A stretch of DNA of 64,000 nt from Symmachiella macrocystis (GTDB taxonomy: Bacteria > Planctomycetota > Planctomycetia > Planctomycetales > Planctomycetaceae). The stretch's first letter is position 1. Every line of letters starts with the position of its first letter. The notes beneath the pieces were generated by a model, which had not been told where the DNA came from, did no database searches, and was given only the letters and a program-made list of their open reading frames with translations. The position numbers and the translations under genes are program-made. Positions 47,996 through 57,932 of the stretch are shown in pieces. The DNA lies in NCBI RefSeq assembly GCF_007860075.1, contig NZ_SJPP01000002.1:1302001-1366000 (forward strand), written 5' to 3'.

Positions 47996-48796
47996 ATGGA
48001 TTGCAGCAACGCACTGGCGAAACTTGAGTTGTGCCGGTCCGAAGCGTGCGCTGAAGACGATCCGGAATTGACGGCCGCCTCCGCACATTTGGCGGACTGC
48101 TCACGTTGTCGAACCATCGTTGCCAATCGTGAAGAGATGGACAGCGCCATTGCCGCAGTTTGCCGCGACGTGCCAATGCCCGCCGGTCTAGAAAGCCGCC
48201 TGCAAGAAGCTGTCCAAGCCGAACTTGCCGCTCAAACCGTTCCCCTTCCAGACGACAAACCACGCCAATCACAGCCTCCTCGGCGGTTCCGCCAAATCAC
48301 GGTGATCGCTGCGAGTCTGTTGTGCCTCGTCGTCGGTGGGTGGTACTGGATTGATTATTCGACGGTGAGTTTGAATAAAGTCACCCAGGCCGCTTCACAG
48401 CAATTGGATTCCCAGGTGGCAGGACCATTGTTCTCCGGACTGTTTGCCCCCCAGCAGTCAGCTCCGACCGCAGCGATGGATTTCACCTCGTTGACGTGGA
48501 TGGACGACTACCGGGAATTGTTTCCGCAGCGACTGTCGCTCGACATTGCGATCTCCGAATTTGAATTTCGCAGCAACGGTGGCCGCACGATTCGAGGTGC
48601 TTTGATCATCGCGCCGGCAGCTAAGATCTGGTCGTCGCCGACAGCCACCTCGATGGCCAGTGCGACGCCGATCTATCATTCGCGATTCAGCGCGGTCTCT
48701 TGGCGCGACGGCGATTTCGTCTACGTCTGCTTAGTGCAAGGCGGAGATGCCCCGCTCCGCGAACTACAGCGACAAGACCGTCAGCAGACGACCTAA
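47996..48796 (+). CDS. Putative membrane anti-sigma factor
   Basis: 266 residues. The ATG at 47996 has GAGGA six bases before it; an upstream start at 47978 is less likely. The N-terminal domain holds HLADCSRC, the His-x3-Cys-x2-Cys signature of zinc anti-sigma (ZAS) domains. One membrane segment (ITVIAASLLCLVVGGWYWI) lies at about residues 98-118. The outer part (about 148 residues) has no recognised sensor domain. It probably binds the sigma factor encoded just upstream and releases it on an envelope signal. Confidence 0.8.
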   Translation: MDCSNALAKLELCRSEACAEDDPELTAASAHLADCSRCRTIVANREEMDSAIAAVCRDVPMPAGLESRLQEAVQAELAAQTVPLPDDKPRQSQPPRRFRQITVIAASLLCLVVGGWYWIDYSTVSLNKVTQAASQQLDSQVAGPLFSGLFAPQQSAPTAAMDFTSLTWMDDYRELFPQRLSLDIAISEFEFRSNGGRTIRGALIIAPAAKIWSSPTATSMASATPIYHSRFSAVSWRDGDFVYVCLVQGGDAPLRELQRQDRQQTT

Positions 48797-49217
48797 CGGG
48801 AACGTCTTACTACAAGTCGTTTCAAAAACCCTCTGACGCGTCTCACTGACACTGATCTGAACGTTTCGAGAACAAGCACAACCGGGTTTTGAAACTGGTT
48901 CTCGCTGGCGGCCAATGTGAATGCTTTTCTGCGCACGGGATTTGAGATGCCGTTCGCCGCTCGCGAAATCGAGAATTGCTGGAGAATTCGGCAAAATCGA
49001 TTCAATCGTTACACTCCCCGCAACCGATATAGCAATGGAAGTCGACGGTGCGCGATATCTCATGATTCATTCGCCCGCCGATACGGCCATGACGAATCCT
49101 GTCTGTCTCGGGAATCGGGACTTGGTGAATTCAAACCACAATTTTTCGCGTTTTTCGCTACGGACCGTCGGCACTACGATTTGATGCCACGGGACGAATA
49201 GCGGAAAGGAAGTCCTC
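48797..49217. other. Intergenic region
   Basis: About 420 bases between the anti-sigma gene and a small secreted-protein gene. It contains repeat copy B (48814-48902) and otherwise no recognised signal except an AAGGAAG ribosome-binding site for the next gene at about 49207-49213. Confidence 0.5.
48814..48902. repeat. 88-bp dispersed repeat, copy B
   Basis: The second copy of the element at 43045-43132, in the same orientation. It ends with the same inverted repeat GTTTCAAAAACCC / GGGTTTTGAAAC. It lies 18 bases after the anti-sigma stop. Confidence 0.85.
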
Positions 49218-49553
49218 ATGCACAAATTGCTCATGGTTGGCGGAATGGCCTGCCTGCTCTTCAGCGCGTCGTCTGTCCAAGCACAAGACTACGACAGCGA
49301 TGCCCCGCTGCCCGCCAATTCGAGCCGTCTCGAGGAACGCTCCCCCGTTCGCACCCCGACCGTCTCGCCCGAGTTTCTCCGACTGCAACGGGCAACGAAG
49401 CGGGCTGCGGAACGCCAACAGCGCATCGAAAGCAGAAAATGGTACGGCGTGTCCGCACAACGCCCCTACATTTCGGCAAACAACTTCAACAGCTCATTCC
49501 TCGGCGTTCGCGTTTGGCCTGGAATTCCGTTACATCCCTATTACGGATATTAA
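49218..49553 (+). CDS. Small secreted protein
   Basis: 111 residues. A signal peptide MHKLLMVGGMACLLFSASS is followed by VQAQDYD, a normal signal peptidase I site. The mature part is Arg/Ser/Pro rich in the middle (RAAERQQRIESRKWYG), ending in VRVWPGIPLHPYYGY. There is no domain I recognise. AAGGAAG precedes the ATG by a few bases. It is transcribed toward rho and ends ahead of their shared terminator. Confidence 0.78.
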   Translation: MHKLLMVGGMACLLFSASSVQAQDYDSDAPLPANSSRLEERSPVRTPTVSPEFLRLQRATKRAAERQQRIESRKWYGVSAQRPYISANNFNSSFLGVRVWPGIPLHPYYGY

Positions 49554-49653
49554 GCCGGCCGACGTATTAGGCATTGGTGCGGGCATCAAAGCGCCGCGCC
49601 GACAATCCTGAATGCTGCAAACGACTTGGCATGATTGCCGCTATAAAATAAAA

Positions 49654-49686
49654 ACAGCCCGGACACCGTAAAGGGATCCGGGCTGT
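49654..49686. terminator. Rho-independent terminator of rho (bidirectional position)
   Basis: A 10-bp stem ACAGCCCGGA / TCCGGGCTGT with a 13-base loop. On the minus strand it is followed by TTTTATTTTATA, a good U-run, 28 bases after the rho stop. It is also placed to end the plus-strand gene at 49218-49553. Confidence 0.8.
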
Positions 49687-49713
49687 GGTTGATATCTTCA
49701 GGTGCTGAACGCG

Positions 49714-51273
49714 TCACATGATCGAGCGGATTTTTGTTAAGAATTCCGCATTGGTGGGGAAGCGTTCCAGCGTTTTGATCAATTGTTCCATGGCTTCGAT
49801 CGGTTCCAGCGAAACCAACGACCGCCTGAGCAAGATCACGCCCTCCAAGTTTTCCTCGGAGAGAATCATCTCTTCGCGGCGAGTTCCCGACAGTCCAATG
49901 TCGATGGCCGGCCAGATGCGGCGTTCGGCTAGACGTCGATTGAGGACCAATTCCATGTTGCCGGTCCCTTTGAATTCCTGAAAGATGACTTCGTCCATCC
50001 GACTGCCGGTCTCGATCAGGGCGGTGCCGACGACGGTCAGCGACCCGCCTTCATCGAAACAGCGGGCGGTGCCGAACATCTTCTTGGGGATATCCAAAGC
50101 TTTGACATCCAGTCCACCGGTCATGGTACGGCCGGTGTTGCCACCCCATTTGTTAAAGGCACGGGCGGTCCGCGTAATACTATCGAGCAAAATAAAGACG
50201 TCCTTGCCCGATTCGGCAAGCCGTTTGCCCCGTTCGATAATCAATTGACTGATCCGAACGTGGCTTTCAACATCGCGGTCCATCGAAGAAGCAATGACTT
50301 CTCCGTTGACCTGCCGCCGCATTTCGGTCACTTCTTCAGGACGTTCATCGATCAACAGTACGATGAGTTTGACTTCGGGATGATTGGTGCTGACGGAATT
50401 GGCGATCTGTTGCAGCAGCATCGTTTTGCCGGTCCGCGGGGGGGCGACAATCAATGCCCGTTGACCTTTGCCGATCGGAGTCAGCAAGTCCATCACCCGC
50501 ATCGTGACCGGTTTGGCACCAGTCTCAAGGACAATCTGTTCGTGGGGGTTGATCGCAGTGAGTTCGTCGAAGTTTTTAATCGCCAGATATTCATCCAGCG
50601 TGTTTCCATCAATCGATTCGATTGACTTCAACCGCGGCCCCTGCCCGCGGGAACCTGGGCCGACACCGCCCGTGATCATGATCCCTTCGCGGAGCCGATG
50701 CTTTTCGATCAATGAACTGGGAACGAACGCGTCGCTGCTTTCCGACGAGTAGTTGTTCTCCGGCGATCGAATGAAGCCGTATCCTTTGGGGTGCAACTCC
50801 AAAACACCGGTGACGTTCCCGGTGATGACGTTGTCCTCAGGACCACCGCCGCCGCCACCTTGCCCACCTCCGCCACCGGGTTTCTTATTTCGTCGGCCCC
50901 GTGAGCGGCGATTGCCGGAATTGGAATTGTTCGAGTTGCCGCCACCATTGCGGTTGGAGGAACGTTCATTGCGCGAGGAATTCGAACCGCCCTCATCGCC
51001 CCCTTTGCGACGACGTCGACGACGCTTGCGACGACGACCATCGGATTCCCCCCCCTCACCGGAGGATTTTTCGCCCCCGCGTGACCCCTCGGCAACCGTC
51101 TCACTAGACTGGTCGCCTCCGGAAACAGGTTCGGGCGGCTCCGAAGTTTTGGTAGCTGCGTCCGCAGCTTTATCAACCGACTCTTGGTCGTTGGTTGCTT
51201 TTTTGCGCCGACGGGTTCGCCGCTTGGGAGCTTCAGTTCCGCCGTCGGTCGAACTAGAATTCTTCGCAGCCAT
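49714..51273 (-). CDS. rho: Transcription termination factor Rho with Arg/Gly/Asn-rich N-terminal extension
   Basis: 519 residues, about 100 more than E. coli Rho. The C-terminal 370 residues are canonical: the cold-shock-type RNA-binding domain (KGYGFIRSPENNY), Walker A (APPRTGKTMLLQQIA), Walker B (LIVLLIDERPEEVTEM), and the Q/R-loop region MDRDVESHVRISQL. The N-terminal 150 residues are disordered: Lys/Arg/Glu-rich, then RRRKRRRRRRKGG and long Gly/Asn/Ser/Arg runs. Such inserts are known in Rho of high-GC and some other bacteria and are thought to bind RNA or drive condensates. The ATG at 51273 has GGAAAG upstream; GTG at 51279 is the alternative. Confidence 0.96.
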   Translation of the reverse strand: MAAKNSSSTDGGTEAPKRRTRRRKKATNDQESVDKAADAATKTSEPPEPVSGGDQSSETVAEGSRGGEKSSGEGGESDGRRRKRRRRRRKGGDEGGSNSSRNERSSNRNGGGNSNNSNSGNRRSRGRRNKKPGGGGGQGGGGGGPEDNVITGNVTGVLELHPKGYGFIRSPENNYSSESSDAFVPSSLIEKHRLREGIMITGGVGPGSRGQGPRLKSIESIDGNTLDEYLAIKNFDELTAINPHEQIVLETGAKPVTMRVMDLLTPIGKGQRALIVAPPRTGKTMLLQQIANSVSTNHPEVKLIVLLIDERPEEVTEMRRQVNGEVIASSMDRDVESHVRISQLIIERGKRLAESGKDVFILLDSITRTARAFNKWGGNTGRTMTGGLDVKALDIPKKMFGTARCFDEGGSLTVVGTALIETGSRMDEVIFQEFKGTGNMELVLNRRLAERRIWPAIDIGLSGTRREEMILSEENLEGVILLRRSLVSLEPIEAMEQLIKTLERFPTNAEFLTKIRSIM

Positions 51274-52839
51274 GAACACTTTCCATTAGTGAAAAATCGT
51301 CTGAAACTTGCCGCATTCGCTCAATAAAGCTTAGCGAATACGGGCTGTTGCGTTTCCCAGTCATTATCAATTCAGGGTAATGCAAAACACTCGGCGAATG
51401 CCTGCCCTTAAAAAAACGTGATTCGCTTCAATGTCCCTGATACGAGGAGGGAATTCGGCATGGCTGAACTCCCCGGTTGCAGATCCTTACGCAAATACTT
51501 GTTGTGTGTCCTACTTTTCGCAGCTGTTGCTTATGAGACTTCGAGAACGAATCGGAAGACGAATGCCTATCACTTCCTCCGAAGGTCTCGGTCCCTTTGA
51601 TTTCGTTAAAAACTGATGCCCCATTTGTTTAAAGCGAGTAACTTCACACGTTTTTAGGATGTAACAACGCGGGAATAACTTCGAGGCAACTCCAGAAAAG
51701 CGGACGGCACAGCCATTAGCTGGTTGCGAATCCTGCGACATGGTGTCGAGCGCATTACGTCTATTTCATAGGCACAAAAACCATCGGCCCTGGCGCTAAC
51801 CGGCGGGATTTGTGATTTCCTATCGACCCCGAACCAACGGGAATTTTTTGGCGGCATCGCTGCTTTCCGCTCTCAGGTTGTTCAAATCGTAGCGAACGCT
51901 GAACCGATGATCGGGGCCTCCCGAATCAACCGGATTGGCAAACGGAGTTGGCGGCTAAGCCACCTGAATTGTGTGCGTTGAATCCACGAACGAACTCCGG
52001 TGACAGGTGCCACCGATGCTCCGCGAACGTGAAACGATTCCACAACGACCAACGAGAACGGCAGATGGAATTCCTCAAGAACGCAACTGCCAATTGGCAA
52101 GTTAACCAAGCGGCGAATGAACGTTCTTGTCTTCCGTGAACCGGCACAACTAGGCCTGGCCCACATTTCAGCTCGTCCTCACGATGAACGGCGAATGTGA
52201 AGTTCCGTTTTGATGTCTGGATTGAATGTTTTTTTGATTACTTCGCAGCGCCACTTTCCGTAGCACGACCACAAAGCCCGACACTAACGACGTTGCACTG
52301 CTGAGCCTACGGTTTCGCAAACCACCGGCATCCTGGGAATGCCGCCCCACACACCGATCATAGCCCGATGACCCTATGTGAAACCTTGCGAGACGATTCA
52401 GCAGACCAACGGCGACATCAAAACTGGAATGTCACTAAGCCGTTCAAGATCACTCCAGCACACTGTCCTTTGTATTCCCGCAACGAGGTTCTGAGCCAAC
52501 GCTCAGCCGGGGAATCACACCAGCTAATTGGACAGCTTTCTTCCCGACAAACGACGTCAACGATTTCGTTCGTACGGTCGTCTTTGCGAGAAGAACGAGA
52601 GCGTAAATTCTAAACACATCATAGCTTTCCTGGGTCTTGTGTCAATTCAAGTCTACCAAGATTGCCATGAAAATGGCGTTTCCCGCCAATTTTTTCGGTT
52701 TCACCGAATCGGCCATCTGCCCCAATGGGACGGTCTCAACTCGCTCAAACCACGATAATTCAGCCCACAACGAGCCTGGGCCCGATCACAATGCTTTGCC
52801 AGCAACGGCTGAGACGGTAAGAATTCCGGACACAATCGC
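51274..52839. other. 1.57 kb region without recognisable genes
   Basis: No frame longer than about 94 codons has plausible composition, and none carries a recognisable motif or ribosome-binding site. GC looks lower than in the flanks, especially around 51601-51660. The part nearest rho should hold its promoter and leader. It has a perfect palindrome TGCCAATTGGCA at 52088-52099 and a 7-bp inverted repeat ATTCGCT / AGCGAAT at 51315-51339, neither with a known role. Candidate contents are a decayed gene, an RNA gene or a long regulatory leader. Confidence 0.55.
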
Positions 52840-53832
52840 TTATCGAATTTGGGTCTGGGATTTGGGCAATTTCACCTGACGAATCTTGCTATATCGATCA
52901 GGATCCAACTTAAACTGCCGACGCGATTGATCGCTTTCAAACAGATATAACTCCCCGTCATAAAACGCGCCAAAGCTGGTGCTGCCGGGATTGGCCAAGT
53001 TCTTAGCCGACATCACCACCGGATCACAGCCCATCAACCGCGGGGCGTATTGACGGGGGTTCTTCTCGAATTCCGCCAAGGCCTGCGCGGAGTACATATG
53101 ATAGGTCAGCCCTTTGAAAGTCATCGAGTATTCCGGGCGGCCGGTCTTCCACTCACGCGAGTTCCATAAGGTCACCGGACAGAATCCGCGCAGACCAATC
53201 GAGTCATCCGTATCCTCCGCCGCAGTCACGTCGAGGATTTCATGGGATAACTTCTGATCCACCCGAGCGATGACATCCTCCCGCGGTTTGGATCGGGGGT
53301 CGACCATTTTTTTCTGTGCTGGTTTTTCGGTGATCGGTAGCTGATTTGACCGCGCGGGGGCGGGTTTCGCTTGGCGAGCCACAACAACCGGACGCGACCC
53401 GACATACTTCGACGAGACCTTGGAGACCATTTGTAGATAATTGCTCGCTGCTTGATAGCCCGAGGTGCGGTGCAGGATCTTGCCTTCGGCCGTCATAAAG
53501 ATATCGCTCGGCAGTGCCTGAACATTCAATTGTGAGGTCAATTGCCGGTATCGATCGGAATCGATTTTCACGGCGATAATGTTCTTTCCCAATCTCTGCG
53601 CCAGAGCTGCAGTCGAGAGGACTTCATGATCCATTCGCCGGCAGGGTCCGCACCAGGAGGCATGAAAGTGCAACAGCAACATTTTGCCGTCGCGCTGGGC
53701 CTCGCTGCGGGCCTTTTGATAGTCCGTCTGCCAATGACCGGCCGCCTGGACGGAAGTCGCATCCATCAATCCGACGGTCAGGGCCGCCGCTGACAAGGCA
53801 GCTACAGATGTCCAATGAAGCTTTCGAGCCAT
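52840..53832 (-). CDS. Exported thioredoxin-fold protein with two YHS-like modules
   Basis: A 330-residue exported protein. A signal peptide (about residues 1-31, ending SVQAAGHW) is followed by a thioredoxin domain with WCGPC at residues 60-64 and a cis-Pro in VQALPSDIFM. After a Lys/Pro-rich linker (about 155-205) come two modules resembling the YHS metal-binding domain: GFCPVTLWNS...FKGLTYHMYS and GCDPVVMSAKN...YDGELYLFES. Such a combination suggests a periplasmic redox protein that handles a metal centre, perhaps copper. It is a single gene with no partner nearby. Confidence 0.82.
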   Translation of the reverse strand: MARKLHWTSVAALSAAALTVGLMDATSVQAAGHWQTDYQKARSEAQRDGKMLLLHFHASWCGPCRRMDHEVLSTAALAQRLGKNIIAVKIDSDRYRQLTSQLNVQALPSDIFMTAEGKILHRTSGYQAASNYLQMVSKVSSKYVGSRPVVVARQAKPAPARSNQLPITEKPAQKKMVDPRSKPREDVIARVDQKLSHEILDVTAAEDTDDSIGLRGFCPVTLWNSREWKTGRPEYSMTFKGLTYHMYSAQALAEFEKNPRQYAPRLMGCDPVVMSAKNLANPGSTSFGAFYDGELYLFESDQSRRQFKLDPDRYSKIRQVKLPKSQTQIR

Positions 53833-54135
53833 GTCGATACTCCGCGCGTCTTCCGGTGAAGAAATCGGCTAACGTTGTCGTCAGCCGCGCGTGCGGACAG
53901 CGAAGGCGGCAACCGCGGCGGTTGGTGCTCCCGATCCGCATGCTCTTCTTCAACTATCGGCTAGAAATAACGGCATGATCGCGTGCGCAACGAACTTCTA
54001 CTGCTGAGCCGAAAGAGGAGCGCGGGTCAAAACGGTCGTATGAACCAGAGAAGACGCACAAACGGCATAAGCAGCAATATCGCGATAACCGGTAAACTCG
54101 TAAGGTTGCCTCGCTAGACGCGATCGCGCAGCTGC
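53833..54135. other. Intergenic region
   Basis: About 300 bases between the thioredoxin-YHS gene and the stop of pabA, both on the minus strand. Presumably it contains the promoter of the thioredoxin gene; no motif, hairpin or frame stands out. Confidence 0.4.
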
Positions 54136-54804
54136 TTACCAGTGAATGACCGGTCCGGTTTCCTCGCCAAAATCTGACGTCATCCCCCCGTCCGCGTCAT
54201 CCGCCAGTTCGGTAAGCACCGGTGCACTGCCCGGGATTCCCGCCATTTTGAGAAATGCCCCCAGCAGCGCCTGTCCCGATTCAGTCAAAATGGATTCCGG
54301 GTGGAATTGCATGCCAAACACCGGAGCGGACATATGTTCGATAGCCATCACGATCCCTGCGGCAGTACGAGCCGTAACCCGCAATTGAGCCGGCAGCGTC
54401 GCTTCGTCAACTATCAGCGAATGGTAGCGCGTGGCGCGGAGCGGATTCGGTAATCCGGCGAACAGCGACTGGCCATCGTGTTCCACAAACGTCGTGCGGC
54501 CATGCACCGGTTCGGGCGCACGCACAATCTCCGCCCCCAGGGCTGCCGCGATCACCTGATGCCCCAAACAGACCCCCAGGATCGGAATCTCACCCAGGAA
54601 CTCGCGTACAACCTCCAAACAAATCCCCGCCTTAAGCGGCGTCCCCGGCCCCGGTGAAAGCACAATGGCCGCCGGCTGTTGACGACGAATCTCCTCAATT
54701 GAAATCGCATCATTGCGACAAACCACAGCCTCACACCCCAGTTCGGTAAAATACCGAGCCAGGTTGTAGACAAAGCTATCGTAGTTATCGATGAGAAGAA
54801 TCAT
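54136..54804 (-). CDS. pabA: Glutamine amidotransferase, aminodeoxychorismate/anthranilate synthase component II
   Basis: A 222-residue class I glutamine amidotransferase releasing ammonia from glutamine for component I. The catalytic triad reads Cys in GVCLGHQ, His and Glu in [19 protein letters not shown] at the start and LSPGPGTP are family words. There is a C-terminal tail of about 28 residues ([17 protein letters not shown]) beyond the fold. Its partner PabB is encoded just upstream on the same strand, so pabA rather than trpG is preferred; many bacteria use one subunit for both. Confidence 0.92.
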   Translation of the reverse strand: MILLIDNYDSFVYNLARYFTELGCEAVVCRNDAISIEEIRRQQPAAIVLSPGPGTPLKAGICLEVVREFLGEIPILGVCLGHQVIAAALGAEIVRAPEPVHGRTTFVEHDGQSLFAGLPNPLRATRYHSLIVDEATLPAQLRVTARTAAGIVMAIEHMSAPVFGMQFHPESILTESGQALLGAFLKMAGIPGSAPVLTELADDADGGMTSDFGEETGPVIHW

Positions 54805-54894
54805 GCGGAAGGGGTGAGGCTTGGGGGTTCAGGCTTGAGGGTTGGATGACTGAAACAAAACGAGCATGGCCAATTGTACCCTTTCAACAAAACC

Positions 54895-56342
<1,448 letters not shown>

Positions 56343-56388
56343 GAGGGGATGGACCGGATAGGTATTGAGGTGGAAGTGTGAGTCTCGG

Positions 56389-57771
56389 TTAGTTGTCGCC
56401 CGACTGTTGCCGTCGCCGTTGGTGGGCACTCGCTTCGGGCACGGTGAGAAATCCCCAATCGAGGGCCTCGTCTTGTCGGTAATTCTTGTTGAGCGCTAAA
56501 GCGGTCGCAGCTTTGCCGAATTCGTAACCCAGATAAAACGCGTGTTGGGGATCGACTCCAACGAGCTGATCGAACAACACATAGGGATCGGTCCCCCGCC
56601 AATAGCCGTCGCGATTCATGATATGCAATTCCCCCTGTTCGACGAAGATACGATAGTTGGGATCGGTCAGCGAATCAGCGAGTTTTTGTAGTGCTTCCGC
56701 ACCGTACTCCGAAACCTTGGCATCACGCAGCATCACCAACCGCGAATCGACGTGCTTCGGCAGTACCTGGTTTTTTATGCTATGTCGCACGAGACGCCGC
56801 GCGATATCGAATTCGCGCACGCTGGTTGCGGCCCAGTTGATGACTTCGGTCGTGAGAACGCTGTGGATTTGCAATTCCTGGCAAAACCCAGCCAACAGCA
56901 TATTCACGCCGGCGGAGTCGACTTCGGTCAATTCGGTCAAATTGCCGATCCCCATCATCATTTCACAATCGGGCCAGTTGCGACGGACGTCCCAATAGCG
57001 TGCCAACGAAGCGGCGAAACCGTAGCCGATTGGTTCCAGAACCGGGTCGACGCGACATCGGCATTTTTTTGTTGTGAGAAAATCAATTGTCTCGTGCAAT
57101 CCATCCAACTTGCGGGGGTCGTCGGGAATCACAACCAACTCCGCATCCAAATCGGCTAACCAGTCGCGATTGTCGCCGTGGCAACTCAAGACCAACTCCG
57201 CACCGGCTGCGACGGCCGCCTGGACTTCGCCGCGATTGAAACTGTCGATCGAAGTGCGGTGCCCTTCGGCGGACAACATGGACACCACCTCGCCGACGCG
57301 CGACCAACTTTCACCGGGGATGCAGCCAAGGTCAATCACTTCAGCCCCAGCGTCGCGATAGGTGTTGGCTTGCGTGAGGATTTCGGTATCCGTCATGCGC
57401 GGGGCGTGGTTGATTTCCGCTAGGATTTCGATTGTATAGGTGCCGAAATCCTCCGGGAGTTGCCGAGCGCGTCCGAAGTGCTCCGGCAGATCATGCATGT
57501 CTTTGGGTCCCAATTCCGTCGTGATGCCGGTCTGCTCTGCGATCCGTGCGGTTTCTCCCTGACACCAACCGGGGAGAATGATGCGGTCGATGCCCGCGGG
57601 AACTTCGAGTTTGCGAAGCACCCAATCAACGTTCATCAGTGCGGCGACACTGATCGGCAACACGGCGATCTCGCAATCCGCCTCAATTTCTCGACTGAGC
57701 GGGTCGACGATGCGGCGCAACGCGAACTCCGCAAGTTTTCCGGTCACAAACAGAATACGTTCGCCGCTCAT
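56389..57771 (-). CDS. Dihydropteroate-synthase-like protein (DUF6513/DHPS-related, methanopterin-type)
   Basis: A 460-residue protein. The N-terminal 125 residues (ILFVTGKLAEFALRRIV, IILPGWCQGE) form the domain found only in the DHPS-related family of methanogens, methylotrophs and planctomycetes. The rest is a TIM-barrel like DHPS (ILAEINHAPRMTD, GAEVIDLGCIPGES, RTSIDSFNRGEV, GYGFAASLARYWDVRRNWPD). In methylotrophs this gene accompanies the tetrahydromethanopterin C1-transfer genes. Here it is followed by pabB and pabA, so p-aminobenzoate supply for a pterin cofactor is a reasonable link. The chemical step of this protein is not settled. Confidence 0.85.
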   Translation of the reverse strand: MSGERILFVTGKLAEFALRRIVDPLSREIEADCEIAVLPISVAALMNVDWVLRKLEVPAGIDRIILPGWCQGETARIAEQTGITTELGPKDMHDLPEHFGRARQLPEDFGTYTIEILAEINHAPRMTDTEILTQANTYRDAGAEVIDLGCIPGESWSRVGEVVSMLSAEGHRTSIDSFNRGEVQAAVAAGAELVLSCHGDNRDWLADLDAELVVIPDDPRKLDGLHETIDFLTTKKCRCRVDPVLEPIGYGFAASLARYWDVRRNWPDCEMMMGIGNLTELTEVDSAGVNMLLAGFCQELQIHSVLTTEVINWAATSVREFDIARRLVRHSIKNQVLPKHVDSRLVMLRDAKVSEYGAEALQKLADSLTDPNYRIFVEQGELHIMNRDGYWRGTDPYVLFDQLVGVDPQHAFYLGYEFGKAATALALNKNYRQDEALDWGFLTVPEASAHQRRRQQSGDN

Positions 57772-57932
57772 GCCATAAACTTATGGAGACGCTACACACA
57801 TGTTTGCCGAGGACTCCAGTCGCCGGTCTGTTTCCATCGTACCGACCAAGAGGAATTGCCACAATCAGCGGCTTGGCTTCCAAACGCGTAAAAAATGTTG
57901 CATCGGCGCAAATTCCAGCCGATGATGGGAGC

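Noticed and set aside
50753-51289. 178-codon Pro/Arg-rich plus-strand frame
   Set aside because: Complement of the low-complexity Rho N-terminus; its composition is explained by that.
51882-52166. 94-codon minus-strand frame in the 1.57 kb gap
   Set aside because: No motif, no ribosome-binding site, overlapping alternative frames of equal length in the same place.
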